Source: an uncultured Oscillospiraceae bacterium
GTDB lineage: Bacteria; Bacillota; Clostridia; Oscillospirales; Ruminococcaceae
Length of the DNA stretch: 17,451 bases
Reading direction: 5' to 3'
Assembly: GCA_900543705.1 (NCBI GenBank)
Contig: UQSL01000039.1
Span: 1-17,451 of the forward strand
The position numbers were made by a program, and so were the translations under genes. The notes beneath the pieces were generated by a model that saw only the letters and a program-made list of their open reading frames with translations, was not told where the DNA came from and did not search any database. Every line of letters begins with the position of its first letter. Position 1 is the stretch's first letter. Below, in pieces: positions 1 to 5,964 of the stretch.

Positions 1-51
1 TGTGACCCTCTGCTTGTAAGGCAGATGCTCTCCCAGCTGAGCTATGCTCCC
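1..51 (-). tRNA. tRNA-Val (anticodon TAC), 3' part outside window
   Basis: Read on the minus strand, the sequence starts GGGAGCA (5' acceptor strand). It continues with a D-arm (GCTC...GAGC) and an anticodon arm whose loop is CTTACAA, giving anticodon TAC, which reads valine GTA codons. The window ends in the variable/T-arm region, so the T-loop and 3' acceptor strand are missing here. That is a window edge, not evidence of a broken gene. A well-formed promoter lies about 57-85 bases upstream. Confidence 0.9.
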
Positions 52-107
52 ACACACGCCGCTAAAAGCCTTTCTGGTAAACACCAGTTTGTTCAGCGAC
101 GTATGTT

Positions 108-136
108 ATTTTACTATACCCCACGCCCAAAGTCAA
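108..136 (-). promoter_or_regulatory. Sigma-A type promoter for tRNA-Val
   Basis: On the minus strand a -35 box TTGACT (131-136) is separated by exactly 17 bases from a -10 box TAAAAT (108-113). Transcription would begin near 101, about 50 bases before the mature tRNA 5' end. The leader contains a small hairpin, CTGGT/ACCAG. No ORF lies between promoter and tRNA. Confidence 0.7.
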
Positions 137-220
137 TAACTTTTTTTCTTTTTCTCATAGGTTCTTTACTTTCGCCCGGTTGCACAAATTGATTCCACAG
201 TTTTCCAAATTGGATAAGCA

Positions 221-265
221 AAAGTACCGGCACAATCCTATTGTATTGCGCCGGTAACTTTTTTA
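221..265 (-). terminator. Rho-independent terminator at the end of potABCD
   Basis: The arms at 224-231 and 250-258 pair as GTTACCGGC with GCCGGTAC around an AT-rich loop. On the minus strand the stem is followed by TTTT. It starts about 10 bases past the potD stop, so it ends the pot operon. A T-run on the plus side could make it act in both directions, but no plus-strand gene reads into it. Confidence 0.7.
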
Positions 266-268
266 TGC

Positions 269-1534
269 TTAGTAATCGATTTTATTTTTCTTGTTCCTTA
301 CAAACAGCAATGCTGCTCCTGCTACAATCACCGCACCGACAACAACCCAAATCCACCAGCTGGAGGAAGAGCTGTTTGCGGCGCTCCCATCCGCGCTGTC
401 CGTACCAGACACAGTGGACTGTTGGTTGCTGCTGGAAATAACCTCTGTCCACAGCGCGTCAATCTTTTTGTTGGTGTCCTCATCCAGGTTCAAAAAGACC
501 TCGGTATTTTCCAGCACCTCATCGCTCGGATAGGCAATTTCGCTGTTTTTCATTTCATCGTCCAGCAACTCATAGGCCGAGGTATTCGTTGTGGAATACC
601 CGATGAATTCACAGTTGTCCTTCGCAATTTCCGGGTCGCACATGAAGTTGATATACATCTCCGCAGCCTGCTTGTTTTTCGAGCCTTTCGGAATGCACAT
701 GACATCGACGAAACGATTGGTACCCTCCTTAGGAACCGCAAAGGCTAGGTCCGGATTTTCATCAATCATGGTGATGGCGTCGCCCGCATAGTACGGGGCG
801 ATTGCCGCTTCCCCACCCTCCATCTTGTCAAAGATTTCATCCATGACATAGACAGTGCCAAGGGATTTTTGCTTTTTCAGCTCCTCTGCGGCCTGCTCGA
901 GCTCCGACTCATCCGTTGTATTCAGGGAATATCCCAGACGCGCAAGGGAAATCGCAAAGGCATCACGGGAATTGGAAAACATCAGCACATTATTTTTGTA
1001 ATCTTCATCCCAGAGTGCATCCCAACTGTCAATCGTTTTATCCACCATGGTGGTGTTGTAGATAAGTCCGACAATGCCCCAGGTATAGGGTACGGTGTAC
1101 TCATTGGTCGGATCATACTCCAGATTGCGGAACTGCTCATTCGTGTACTCAAAGTTCGGCACATTTGCAAAGTCGATTTTTTCGAGCATATCCTCTGCAA
1201 TCATGCGCCCGGCCATGTAGTCGGACGGGACGATGACGTCGTAATCCGCGCCCCCGCTTTTCAGTTTTGCATACAACTCCTCGTTAGTTGCAAAGTTTGT
1301 ATAGTTGACCTTGATTCCGGTCAGCTTCTCAAACTCCTCGTTAACGTTGACGCCGCCGTCCGAGCCGTCTGAGATATACTCGCCCCAGTTGTAGACATTG
1401 ATGGAAATATTCTGCCCTTTGAGCGCTTCATAATCATAATCCGCGTCCTGTACTTCGGCCGCCGCAGCCGGTACGCTTGTCAGGGCAAGCAACCCTGCGA
1501 GCAGACACGCAATTCCCTTTTTCATTTTTTTCAT
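269..1534 (-). CDS. potD: Spermidine/putrescine-binding protein with C-terminal membrane anchor
   Basis: Extracytoplasmic solute-binding subunit of a polyamine ABC importer: it captures spermidine/putrescine outside the cell and delivers it to PotBC. The 421-aa product has an N-terminal signal sequence (residues 1-26, lysine-rich start, hydrophobic core, AAA cleavage site). The following domain is PotD-like, with the early motif INVYNWGEYI and the segment DVIVPSDYMAGRMI. There is no usable lipobox cysteine after the hydrophobic core, although lipid anchoring is usual for Gram-positive binding proteins. Instead there is a Ser-rich linker (about 365-392), a hydrophobic helix (about 393-412) and a basic tail RNKKNK, which predicts a C-terminal membrane anchor. 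The start is the first Met, with AAGGAGA about 9 bases upstream; Met4 is a less well spaced alternative. It is the last gene of the operon, overlapping potC by 4 bases. The family call is firm; the exact polyamine is inferred from the family. Confidence 0.93.
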   Translation of the reverse strand: MKKMKKGIACLLAGLLALTSVPAAAAEVQDADYDYEALKGQNISINVYNWGEYISDGSDGGVNVNEEFEKLTGIKVNYTNFATNEELYAKLKSGGADYDVIVPSDYMAGRMIAEDMLEKIDFANVPNFEYTNEQFRNLEYDPTNEYTVPYTWGIVGLIYNTTMVDKTIDSWDALWDEDYKNNVLMFSNSRDAFAISLARLGYSLNTTDESELEQAAEELKKQKSLGTVYVMDEIFDKMEGGEAAIAPYYAGDAITMIDENPDLAFAVPKEGTNRFVDVMCIPKGSKNKQAAEMYINFMCDPEIAKDNCEFIGYSTTNTSAYELLDDEMKNSEIAYPSDEVLENTEVFLNLDEDTNKKIDALWTEVISSSNQQSTVSGTDSADGSAANSSSSSWWIWVVVGAVIVAGAALLFVRNKKNKIDY

Positions 1535-2340
1535 CCGTACAATCTCTCCTTCTTTCTATCACGTTTCTCCTGTCTTAAGCTTCTGATATTGATAAGAATC
1601 AACAGTGCAAAAACTGCTATGAACAACAAGGAGGACAGTGCGTTGATTTCCGGACTGACCTTTTTCCTCGTCATCGCAAAGATGGCAATGGGAAGCGTCT
1701 GGGAGGTCGGGCCGGTAGTAAAGTAGCTGATAACGAAATCGTCCAGGGAAAGGGTAAACGCCATCAGCAGCCCGGAGACGACGCCCGGCATAATCTCAGG
1801 TAGTACGACCTTCCAGTATGCTTTGAGAGGATTGCAGCCGAGGTCGAGCGCCGCCTCGTAGAGATGGGAATCCATCTGCCGCAGCTTTGGCATGACGTTT
1901 AAAATAACATATGGAAGGTTAAAGGTAATGTGCGCAATCAGCAGCGTCGACATGCCGAGTTTCATATTCAAAAACACAAACAGCAGCATCAGTGAGACGC
2001 CGGTGACGATTTCCGGGTTCATAACCGGAAGATACGTTGCATTCATGACAAAGGAACGCAGGTATTTGTTCATGTTGTTGATACCAATTGCCGCAAGTGT
2101 GCCGAGCACCGTAGCAATCAGGGAAGAGAGCACTGCAATAATCAGAGTGTTGACAAGCGCACTGATGACGACATTGTTGGTAAAGAGCTTTTTGTACCAG
2201 TCAAAGGTAAAACCTGTCCAGAGGGTACGGCTTTTCGACTGGTTAAAGGAAAAGACAATCATGATCCCAATGGGAAGGTATAGAAACAGGTAGATAAGCC
2301 CCATGTAGAGCTTGGAGAAAGGAGTGGATTTCGTTCTCAT
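1531..2340 (-). CDS. potC: Spermidine/putrescine ABC transporter permease PotC
   Basis: Inner-membrane permease of the polyamine importer, forming the pore together with PotB. The 269-aa protein has about six hydrophobic segments, beginning LYMGLIYLFLYLPIGIMIVF. It also carries the cytoplasmic EAA loop (EAALDLGCNPLKAYWKVVLP, then PG) that docks on the PotA ATPase. Length matches the family (about 260-280 aa). Its ATG lies in an ATGA overlap with the potB stop and its own stop makes an ATGA overlap with potD, so translation is probably coupled. An AGGGGA site precedes the start. The motif DDFVISYFTTG near the C-terminus is typical of PotC-type permeases. Confidence 0.95.
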   Translation of the reverse strand: MRTKSTPFSKLYMGLIYLFLYLPIGIMIVFSFNQSKSRTLWTGFTFDWYKKLFTNNVVISALVNTLIIAVLSSLIATVLGTLAAIGINNMNKYLRSFVMNATYLPVMNPEIVTGVSLMLLFVFLNMKLGMSTLLIAHITFNLPYVILNVMPKLRQMDSHLYEAALDLGCNPLKAYWKVVLPEIMPGVVSGLLMAFTLSLDDFVISYFTTGPTSQTLPIAIFAMTRKKVSPEINALSSLLFIAVFALLILINIRSLRQEKRDRKKERLYG

Positions 2341-3152
2341 ATCATCATCCCCTTCGATTCTTCATCGCCGAAGCGATTCATGATTCCCATGCAGATAAGA
2401 ATTATCACCATCAGCACCAGGGACATTGCCGCTCCCAGGTTCGGGTTATAGGCGTTGCCTAAAAACTGAAGCTCGATGAGGTCGCCAACGAGCAGGTTTC
2501 CGCCTCCGCCTAGCATCTTAGAGATGATGAAGGTGCTGACTGCCGGGACGAACACCATCGTGATGCCGGACATAACTCCCGGAAGACTCAAAGGAAAAAT
2601 CACCTTGGAAAACACATGGAAAGAATCCGAGCCCAGGTCCTGCGCGGCCTCTATGACACTCTTGTCAATCTTTACCATGACAGAGTAAAGCGGCAGAATC
2701 ATAAACGGCAGATAGTTGTACACCATGCCGAGTACAACGGCTCCCTGCGTGTTTATCATCTCAAACGGCCCAATGCCGAATATCCCCAGAAAGCGGTTGA
2801 TAAGGCCATTTTTTTCAAGCAGCGTCATCCACGCATAGGTGCGCAGCAAAAAGTTCATCCACATTGGAAGCATGACGAGCATGAGCATCATCTTCTGGCT
2901 GCTCGCCTTCGAATGCATCAATATCAGCGCAATCGGGTAGGCGATTATCAGGCAGATAACCGTGGAAATCGCCGCTAGTTTGAGGGAACGGAGCAAAATC
3001 GGCGTGTATTTGCCAAGTCCCGCGAGGTTTTCCAACGTAAACTGGCCATCCGAATTGGTAAAGGCGAAAAAGACAATCATCGCCAGAGGTACGATGATGA
3101 AAATCGCCATCCAGATGAGATAGGGATAGGAGGAAGCTTTTGATTTCATCAT
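2337..3152 (-). CDS. potB: Spermidine/putrescine ABC transporter permease PotB
   Basis: Second integral membrane permease of the polyamine importer, partner of PotC. It is 271 aa with about six transmembrane stretches, the first starting at YPYLIWMAIFIIVPLAMIVF. The EAA loop is present (IEAAQDLGSDSFHVFSKVIF, followed by LPG). The segment MWMNFLLRTYAWMTLL is characteristic of PotB. The start is the first of two adjacent Met codons, preceded by GAGGGA, and overlaps the potA stop by 4 bases; the second Met is equally possible biologically. The potABCD order and coupling support joint synthesis of the complex in fixed ratios. Confidence 0.95.
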   Translation of the reverse strand: MMKSKASSYPYLIWMAIFIIVPLAMIVFFAFTNSDGQFTLENLAGLGKYTPILLRSLKLAAISTVICLIIAYPIALILMHSKASSQKMMLMLVMLPMWMNFLLRTYAWMTLLEKNGLINRFLGIFGIGPFEMINTQGAVVLGMVYNYLPFMILPLYSVMVKIDKSVIEAAQDLGSDSFHVFSKVIFPLSLPGVMSGITMVFVPAVSTFIISKMLGGGGNLLVGDLIELQFLGNAYNPNLGAAMSLVLMVIILICMGIMNRFGDEESKGMMI

Positions 3153-4198
3153 GCATCCCTCATCTTTCTCATGATATGGATATCGTCCGGCCCGATGAGC
3201 ATCCCCACTTTCTCACCCGGTTGGCTTGCATCCGTGGACTGCACCATCCAGGTAAAATTACCGTCGTCAATCATCATCTCGTAGTGGATGCCCTTGAAAG
3301 TGGTCGTCCGGACGGTGCCGACAAGCTGTCCTTTGTCCGGCGATGTTATGTCGATGTCCTCAGGACGGACAACCACCTGAATCTCCTCGTTTTTGGAAAA
3401 GCCTTTGTCCACGCAGGAAAACTGTTGGCCTGCAAACTCCACCTTGAAATCGTCATGCATGATGCCATCGATAATATTGCTTTCCCCGATGAAATCCGCG
3501 ACAAAGGCGTTGATCGGCTCATTGTAGATGTCCTGCGGCGTGCCAATCTGCTGAATCGTCCCGTTGTTCATCACAACAACCGTATCAGACATCGTCAGGG
3601 CCTCTTCCTGGTCGTGCGTCACATAGATAAAGGTAATTTCCAGCTGCTGTTGGATTTTTTTGAGTTCTATCTGCATCTTCTTGCGTAGTTTTAAATCAAG
3701 TGCACCCAAAGGCTCGTCGAGCAGCAAAACCTTTGGATGGTTGACAAGGGCGCGCGCAATTGCGACACGCTGCTGCTGCCCGCCCGAAAGGTTCGCGATA
3801 TTTCTCCGCTCAAAGCCCCGCAGGTTGACAAGCGAGAGCATTCCGAGCACACGCTCTTTAATTTCCTGCGGCGGCCGCTTTTGAATCCGCAGGCCAAACG
3901 CCACGTTCTCAAAGACGTTCAGATGCGGAAACAGCGCGTACCTCTGAAAGACTGTATTGACCGGACGCTTATACGGGGCAAGGTCGTTGATACGCTTGCC
4001 GTCAAACATCACATCCCCTTCATCGGGTGTGAGAAAGCCGCCGATAATCCGAAGCGTTGTCGTCTTGCCGCAGCCGGACGGTCCCAGCAAGGTCACGAAT
4101 TCCTTGTCGCGTATGGTCAGGTCAATGCCTTTGAGTACACGCTCGCCATCAAATGCCACGCTGATGTTTTGAAGATTGATTAACTGATTGCCACCCAC
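3149..4198 (-). CDS. potA: Spermidine/putrescine ABC transporter ATP-binding protein PotA
   Basis: Cytoplasmic ATPase powering polyamine import through PotBC. Counting from a GTG start at 4198 (349 aa), the Walker A motif GPSGCGKT is at about 39-46. The Q-loop VFQRYALFPH, the signature LSGGQQQR (about 137), Walker B VLLLDEP (about 157-163) and the H-loop YVTHD follow in order, with a C-terminal TOBE-type regulatory region. The reading frame stays open upstream to a TTG at 4366. I chose the GTG because GGGGGGA sits 6 bases before it and the family begins close to the LINLQNISVAF segment; the extra upstream residues do not look like the family. An ATG at 4306 is a weaker alternative. First gene of the operon; the stop overlaps potB. 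The long leader upstream suggests RNA-level control. Confidence 0.93.
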   Translation of the reverse strand: MGGNQLINLQNISVAFDGERVLKGIDLTIRDKEFVTLLGPSGCGKTTTLRIIGGFLTPDEGDVMFDGKRINDLAPYKRPVNTVFQRYALFPHLNVFENVAFGLRIQKRPPQEIKERVLGMLSLVNLRGFERRNIANLSGGQQQRVAIARALVNHPKVLLLDEPLGALDLKLRKKMQIELKKIQQQLEITFIYVTHDQEEALTMSDTVVVMNNGTIQQIGTPQDIYNEPINAFVADFIGESNIIDGIMHDDFKVEFAGQQFSCVDKGFSKNEEIQVVVRPEDIDITSPDKGQLVGTVRTTTFKGIHYEMMIDDGNFTWMVQSTDASQPGEKVGMLIGPDDIHIMRKMRDA

Positions 4199-4374
4199 TA
4201 TACATCCCCCCTTTGCGGATTTAAGCCGGCCGTGCTCCCGTTCTCGTTCGCACCGGCGGGCTCCGTAGAGGCTTTTGATACCGCTTCCCGCAAAAGGATT
4301 GATCATAGGCCGTTCCTGGTGAATACCGGGAACCCCCCCTAAGGCGGTACATACGACTCCACGCAATTGATGTG

Positions 4375-4398
4375 TTATTTTTTTCTGTTTGAATGCAT
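4375..4398 (-). CDS. Possible 7-codon leader peptide (MHSNRKK) in the pot leader
   Basis: Within the pot leader a GGGGGG run is followed after 8 bases by ATG and seven codons encoding MHSNRKK, then TAA. The spacing is right for a ribosome binding site. Such a short ORF could arise by chance. It is listed because polyamine-related genes in other bacteria can be controlled by translated leader peptides. No conservation can be judged here. Confidence 0.2.
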   Translation of the reverse strand: MHSNRKK

Positions 4399-4450
4399 AA
4401 CAAAAGCCCCCCAGCCAAATCTCAAAAGATTATGGCCAGCAAAGGGCGGG

Positions 4451-4466
4451 TTGCAGCTAGCTGCAA
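4451..4466. promoter_or_regulatory. Perfect 16-bp palindrome in the early pot transcript
   Basis: TTGCAGCTAGCTGCAA reads the same on both strands. It lies about 23-38 bases downstream of the predicted pot transcription start. It could be a binding site for a dimeric repressor acting as a roadblock, or a short RNA hairpin. No regulator gene for the pot operon is found next to it. Confidence 0.4.
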
Positions 4467-4495
4467 TAGATTACACACACGAAACAACAATACCT

Positions 4496-4523
4496 AATAT
4501 AGAGGTTTTTTTGAAAATGTCAA
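4496..4523 (-). promoter_or_regulatory. Sigma-A promoter of the potABCD operon
   Basis: On the minus strand there is a consensus -35 box TTGACA (4518-4523) and a -10 box TATATT (4496-4501), separated by 16 bases. Shifting the -10 by one base gives ATATTA with 17. Initiation would be near 4489. It is the only good promoter between the lipoprotein gene terminator and potA. Confidence 0.75.
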
Positions 4524-4525
4524 TG

Positions 4526-4550
4526 TTTTTTCGGAAATTTTCCGAAAAAA
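4526..4550. promoter_or_regulatory. 25-bp inverted repeat abutting the pot -35 box (candidate operator)
   Basis: Perfect 12-base arms (TTTTTTCGGAAA and its complement) flank a single centre base. The repeat starts 3 bases upstream of the -35 box. The core CGGAAA-T-TTTCCG flanked by A/T runs resembles a site for a dimeric DNA-binding protein, but could also be an UP-like AT-rich element. It lacks the position of a terminator for any gene. Confidence 0.45.
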
Positions 4551-4683
4551 ACACGATTTTTTTGAAATTGCCCTGATTTTCCCCGGTTTCTTTGGTGTTT
4601 TGCTTAAAAATTCTCTGTTTTCCTCTGAAATCCTTTACCTGTTTTCCTCACCATTTCTCTTTAAATTTTATTTTCAGCAAAGT
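4551..4683. other. Gene-free stretch between pot promoter and lipoprotein terminator
   Basis: No ORF with a ribosome binding site is visible on either strand. The plus strand is markedly T/C-rich. The 11-base sequence CTGTTTTCCTC occurs twice, at 4615-4625 and 4639-4649, 24 bases apart (about two helical turns). It could be a tandem regulatory site upstream of the pot promoter, or simply low-complexity sequence. Confidence 0.35.
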
Positions 4684-4721
4684 AAATCCCACTCAGCTTT
4701 TCCAGTAGCCGAGTGGGATTT
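4684..4721 (-). terminator. Terminator hairpin after the lipoprotein gene
   Basis: The arms 4684-4694 and 4711-4721 (AAATCCCACTC with GAGTGGGATTT) pair perfectly over 11 bases, with further inner GCT/AGC pairing. The hairpin lies about 35 bases past the lipoprotein stop. The minus-side tail is only moderately T-rich, so termination efficiency is uncertain. Confidence 0.65.
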
Positions 4722-4756
4722 TAAAATCAACGGATGCCAATCAAGTTTATTTAAAC

Positions 4757-5164
4757 TTATTTTGCTGTAAACTCCTGGGAATAAATTTCATTTCCATCAC
4801 TGTCTATATATTGTACAACTACTACCGGATTCTTTACATTTACTTCTTCCTTCAAAGTAGATGCAATATCTTCAAAGGTGCTGGCTTGCGCGGTCAATCC
4901 GGCTTCCAGCTGTTGGGCCATGCCGTCTACTACATAGGAGCTGTCAATCGTATAAACATAGATTAACTTTTCGCCTTCCCCTTTTAATTCAATATTCATG
5001 CCAGCACTCTGCACACTGTCCTTCAGGGAAGAAATCTGGCTCTGAACTTCAGAAGAATTCGCATAATCTTGCATAGTTTTATACTTACTAGAACACGACA
5101 CAAAAGAAATAGCCATTAAAACTGCCAACACACAAACAAATAATTTACCTACATACTTTTTCAT
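4757..5164 (-). CDS. Small secreted lipoprotein, DUF4854-like
   Basis: This 135-aa protein has a basic start MKKYVGK, a hydrophobic core and a lipobox-like FVSC with the cysteine at residue 24. It should therefore be lipid-anchored on the outer face of the membrane. The mature part (YKTMQDYANSSEVQSQISSL..., then MNIELKGEGEKLIYVYTI) resembles the small DUF4854-type lipoproteins of Firmicutes, whose function is unknown to me. That family call is from memory and moderate. AAGGG lies 8 bases before the ATG. The ATG overlaps the stop of a 29-codon upstream ORF as ATGA. Both follow a T-box leader, so expression may respond to an uncharged tRNA. A consensus promoter inside the upstream ORF may also drive it alone. 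Confidence 0.8.
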   Translation of the reverse strand: MKKYVGKLFVCVLAVLMAISFVSCSSKYKTMQDYANSSEVQSQISSLKDSVQSAGMNIELKGEGEKLIYVYTIDSSYVVDGMAQQLEAGLTAQASTFEDIASTLKEEVNVKNPVVVVQYIDSDGNEIYSQEFTAK

Positions 5165-5250
5165 AAAACTACCCTTTCATCAATTTTTTGTAACAAGTTA
5201 TTATTATATAATTTCAGAATCACGATGTCAACTTTAATCTGTTCTTTCAT
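5161..5250 (-). CDS. 29-aa ORF between T-box and lipoprotein gene
   Basis: A strong site GGAGGGG lies about 8 bases before an ATG that opens 29 codons (begins MKEQIKVDIVIL, ends DERVVL) and stops with TGA. This stop overlaps the lipoprotein ATG as ATGA. The start is about 40 bases past the T-box terminator, where the first gene of a T-box operon is expected. It may be a real micro-protein, a translational coupling device, or the N-terminal remnant of a lost T-box target gene. No domain, signal peptide or membrane helix is visible. Confidence 0.45.
   Translation of the reverse strand: MKEQIKVDIVILKLYNNNLLQKIDERVVL
5203..5231 (-). promoter_or_regulatory. Perfect-consensus sigma-A promoter inside the 29-aa ORF
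   Basis: TTGACA (5226-5231), 17 bases, TATAAT (5203-5208) on the minus strand. Initiation near 5196 would give a 32-base leader before the lipoprotein ATG, including its ribosome binding site. It would let the lipoprotein gene be transcribed independently of the T-box. The element overlaps codons of the 29-aa ORF, so either could be fortuitous. Confidence 0.6.
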
Positions 5251-5290
5251 GGTACTTCCCCTCCACTGTGAGATATAAGTTTTCTCCCGG

Positions 5291-5328
5291 CAAAAAGACA
5301 ACGTCCTGATGCAAATGCAACAGGACGT
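5291..5328 (-). terminator. T-box regulated terminator
   Basis: The arms ACGTCCTG (minus strand, 5321-5328) and CAGGACGT (5301-5308) form a stem around a loop containing TTGCAT-TTGCAT. It is followed within a few bases by CTTTTT (5291-5297). It lies directly after the T-box core and is mutually exclusive with the antiterminator fold. Confidence 0.85.
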
Positions 5329-5592
5329 AAATTACAGTACGCGGTACCACCTGAATTCAGATAAAACTATTTAATCCGCGCTTTGCCGAAACGGAACACC
5401 AAAGCTGGCTTCGATTTCGCTTCCCTTGTAACGTGTGGAATCCACGTCGGAGTCAGAATGTTCCCTTGTTCGGTCTGTGACTCTGAGGCTACTTTCAAAC
5501 AGATTCAAATGCGGCATTCCCACCAACGGTTGCTCTCTTTGCTTTGAGGTTCCGTTTTACTTCTCCTCTTCTTTGTCTTTTGCCAATCTTGT
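5291..5592 (-). ncRNA. T-box leader (tRNA-sensing riboswitch)
   Basis: The minus strand carries the T-box core AGGTGGTACCGCG (5340-5352) inside the antiterminator region, followed by a terminator hairpin and T-run. Upstream are Stem I features: GAGG...CCTC closing pairs, an AGTA loop-E-like element, and the distal-loop motifs AGAGAG and GGTGGGAA. The specifier strand reads GAAAGTAGCC (5488-5497). The triplet is either AGT (Ser), if GAA precedes it as usual, or GTA (Val), one base later. The core UGGU expects a tRNA with discriminator A, which fits valine better than serine. The core has one G fewer than the usual AGGGTGG. The leader senses whether a tRNA is charged and allows readthrough when it is not. 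Class call strong; tRNA identity open. Confidence 0.9.
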
Positions 5593-5598
5593 TTTGTT

Positions 5599-5627
5599 TA
5601 TCAAAGCACTGTGAAAAGGGATGTCAA
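5599..5627 (-). promoter_or_regulatory. Promoter of the T-box transcript
   Basis: TTGACA at 5622-5627, then 17 bases to TTGATA (5599-5604), or 18 to TGATAA. The -35 is consensus and the -10 is imperfect. It sits in the short space after the ribbon-helix-helix gene stop and gives a transcript starting near 5592. Confidence 0.6.
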
Positions 5628-5651
5628 TTCCTTTTACACAGCCAGAGGATT

Positions 5652-5837
5652 TTATTCCAAATTTTCTTCCACTTCTTCCAAATTTGCCAATGCCACGCGA
5701 ACGGCTTCAATGACAAACGCTGAGAAAGTGCAGTCCTTTCCCGCAATTTCCTCTTCAATTTTATCGACCATCGGGATTGGAAAGCGCACTGTCTTTGTCA
5801 CGGTTGGCGGTTGGGATGGGATCCTGAATTTTTCCAT
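5652..5837 (-). CDS. Small ribbon-helix-helix DNA-binding protein
   Basis: This 61-aa protein has a short N-terminal arm, a strand TKTVRFPIPMVDKIEEEIAG and a helix-turn-helix-like segment TFSAFVIEAVRVALANLEE. This is the strand-helix-helix layout of ribbon-helix-helix (MetJ/Arc-like) proteins, close to small YlcI/YnfO-type RHH proteins common in Firmicutes. It probably dimerises and binds short inverted repeats in DNA. GGGGAG lies 7 bases before the ATG. It stands alone: divergent from the candidate small RNA and upstream of the T-box promoter. No toxin partner is adjacent, so a toxin-antitoxin role is not supported. Autoregulation through the 5899-5906 palindrome is possible but unproven. 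Confidence 0.75.
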   Translation of the reverse strand: MEKFRIPSQPPTVTKTVRFPIPMVDKIEEEIAGKDCTFSAFVIEAVRVALANLEEVEENLE

Positions 5838-5964
5838 CTGCTTTCTCCCCTTTCTTTGTATTCTATTATGTCACCAAAACAGTCGGCTATTATAGAACAC
5901 AATTGTCTTGTAATAGAAATAATTTTATTTGCACATTTGTCTTGCTTTATGAAAATGGGAGTGA
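5838..5964. promoter_or_regulatory. Divergent control region between RHH gene and small RNA
   Basis: The region is AT-rich. On the minus strand TATAAT occurs at 5887-5892 without a good -35, and further AT-rich candidate -10 boxes lie closer to the RHH gene, so the RHH promoter is not resolved. A palindrome ACAATTGT at 5899-5906 sits within CAAGACAATTGTGTTC. It is a reasonable but unproven binding site for the RHH protein. Confidence 0.35.

Larger units (their letters stand above)
4199..4489 (-). promoter_or_regulatory. Long structured 5' leader of potABCD (candidate cis-regulatory RNA)
   Basis: The distance from the predicted start of transcription (about 4489) to the potA GTG is about 290 nt, far longer than needed for translation. 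Read as RNA it holds a series of hairpins: GCCA-AAUCU[UUUG]AGAUU-UGGC; GUUCC-GGU[AUUC]ACC-GGAAC; CUUUUG...CAAAAG around a GC-rich interior; CUC[UACG]GAG with a UNCG-type loop; and GCCG-GUGC...GCAC-CGGC just before the ribosome binding site. Three runs of six or seven G (one of them the potA Shine-Dalgarno) could be masked or exposed by pairing. I could not match it to a riboswitch family I know. Control of polyamine import by this leader is inference from position and folding. Confidence 0.5.

Noticed and set aside
4199..4366. N-terminal extension of PotA from TTG 4366 or ATG 4306
   Set aside because: The residues do not resemble PotA. The GTG at 4198 has a G-rich ribosome site 6 bases upstream and gives the usual family start.
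4199..4489. Guanidine (ykkC) or another known riboswitch in the pot leader
   Set aside because: GGUUCC and ACC-like pieces occur, but the conserved core stretches of those classes that I can recall are absent. It is kept only as an unassigned structured leader.
5652..5837. Antitoxin of a toxin-antitoxin pair
   Set aside because: No toxin-like ORF is next to the RHH gene on either side. The neighbours are a T-box promoter and a non-coding unit.
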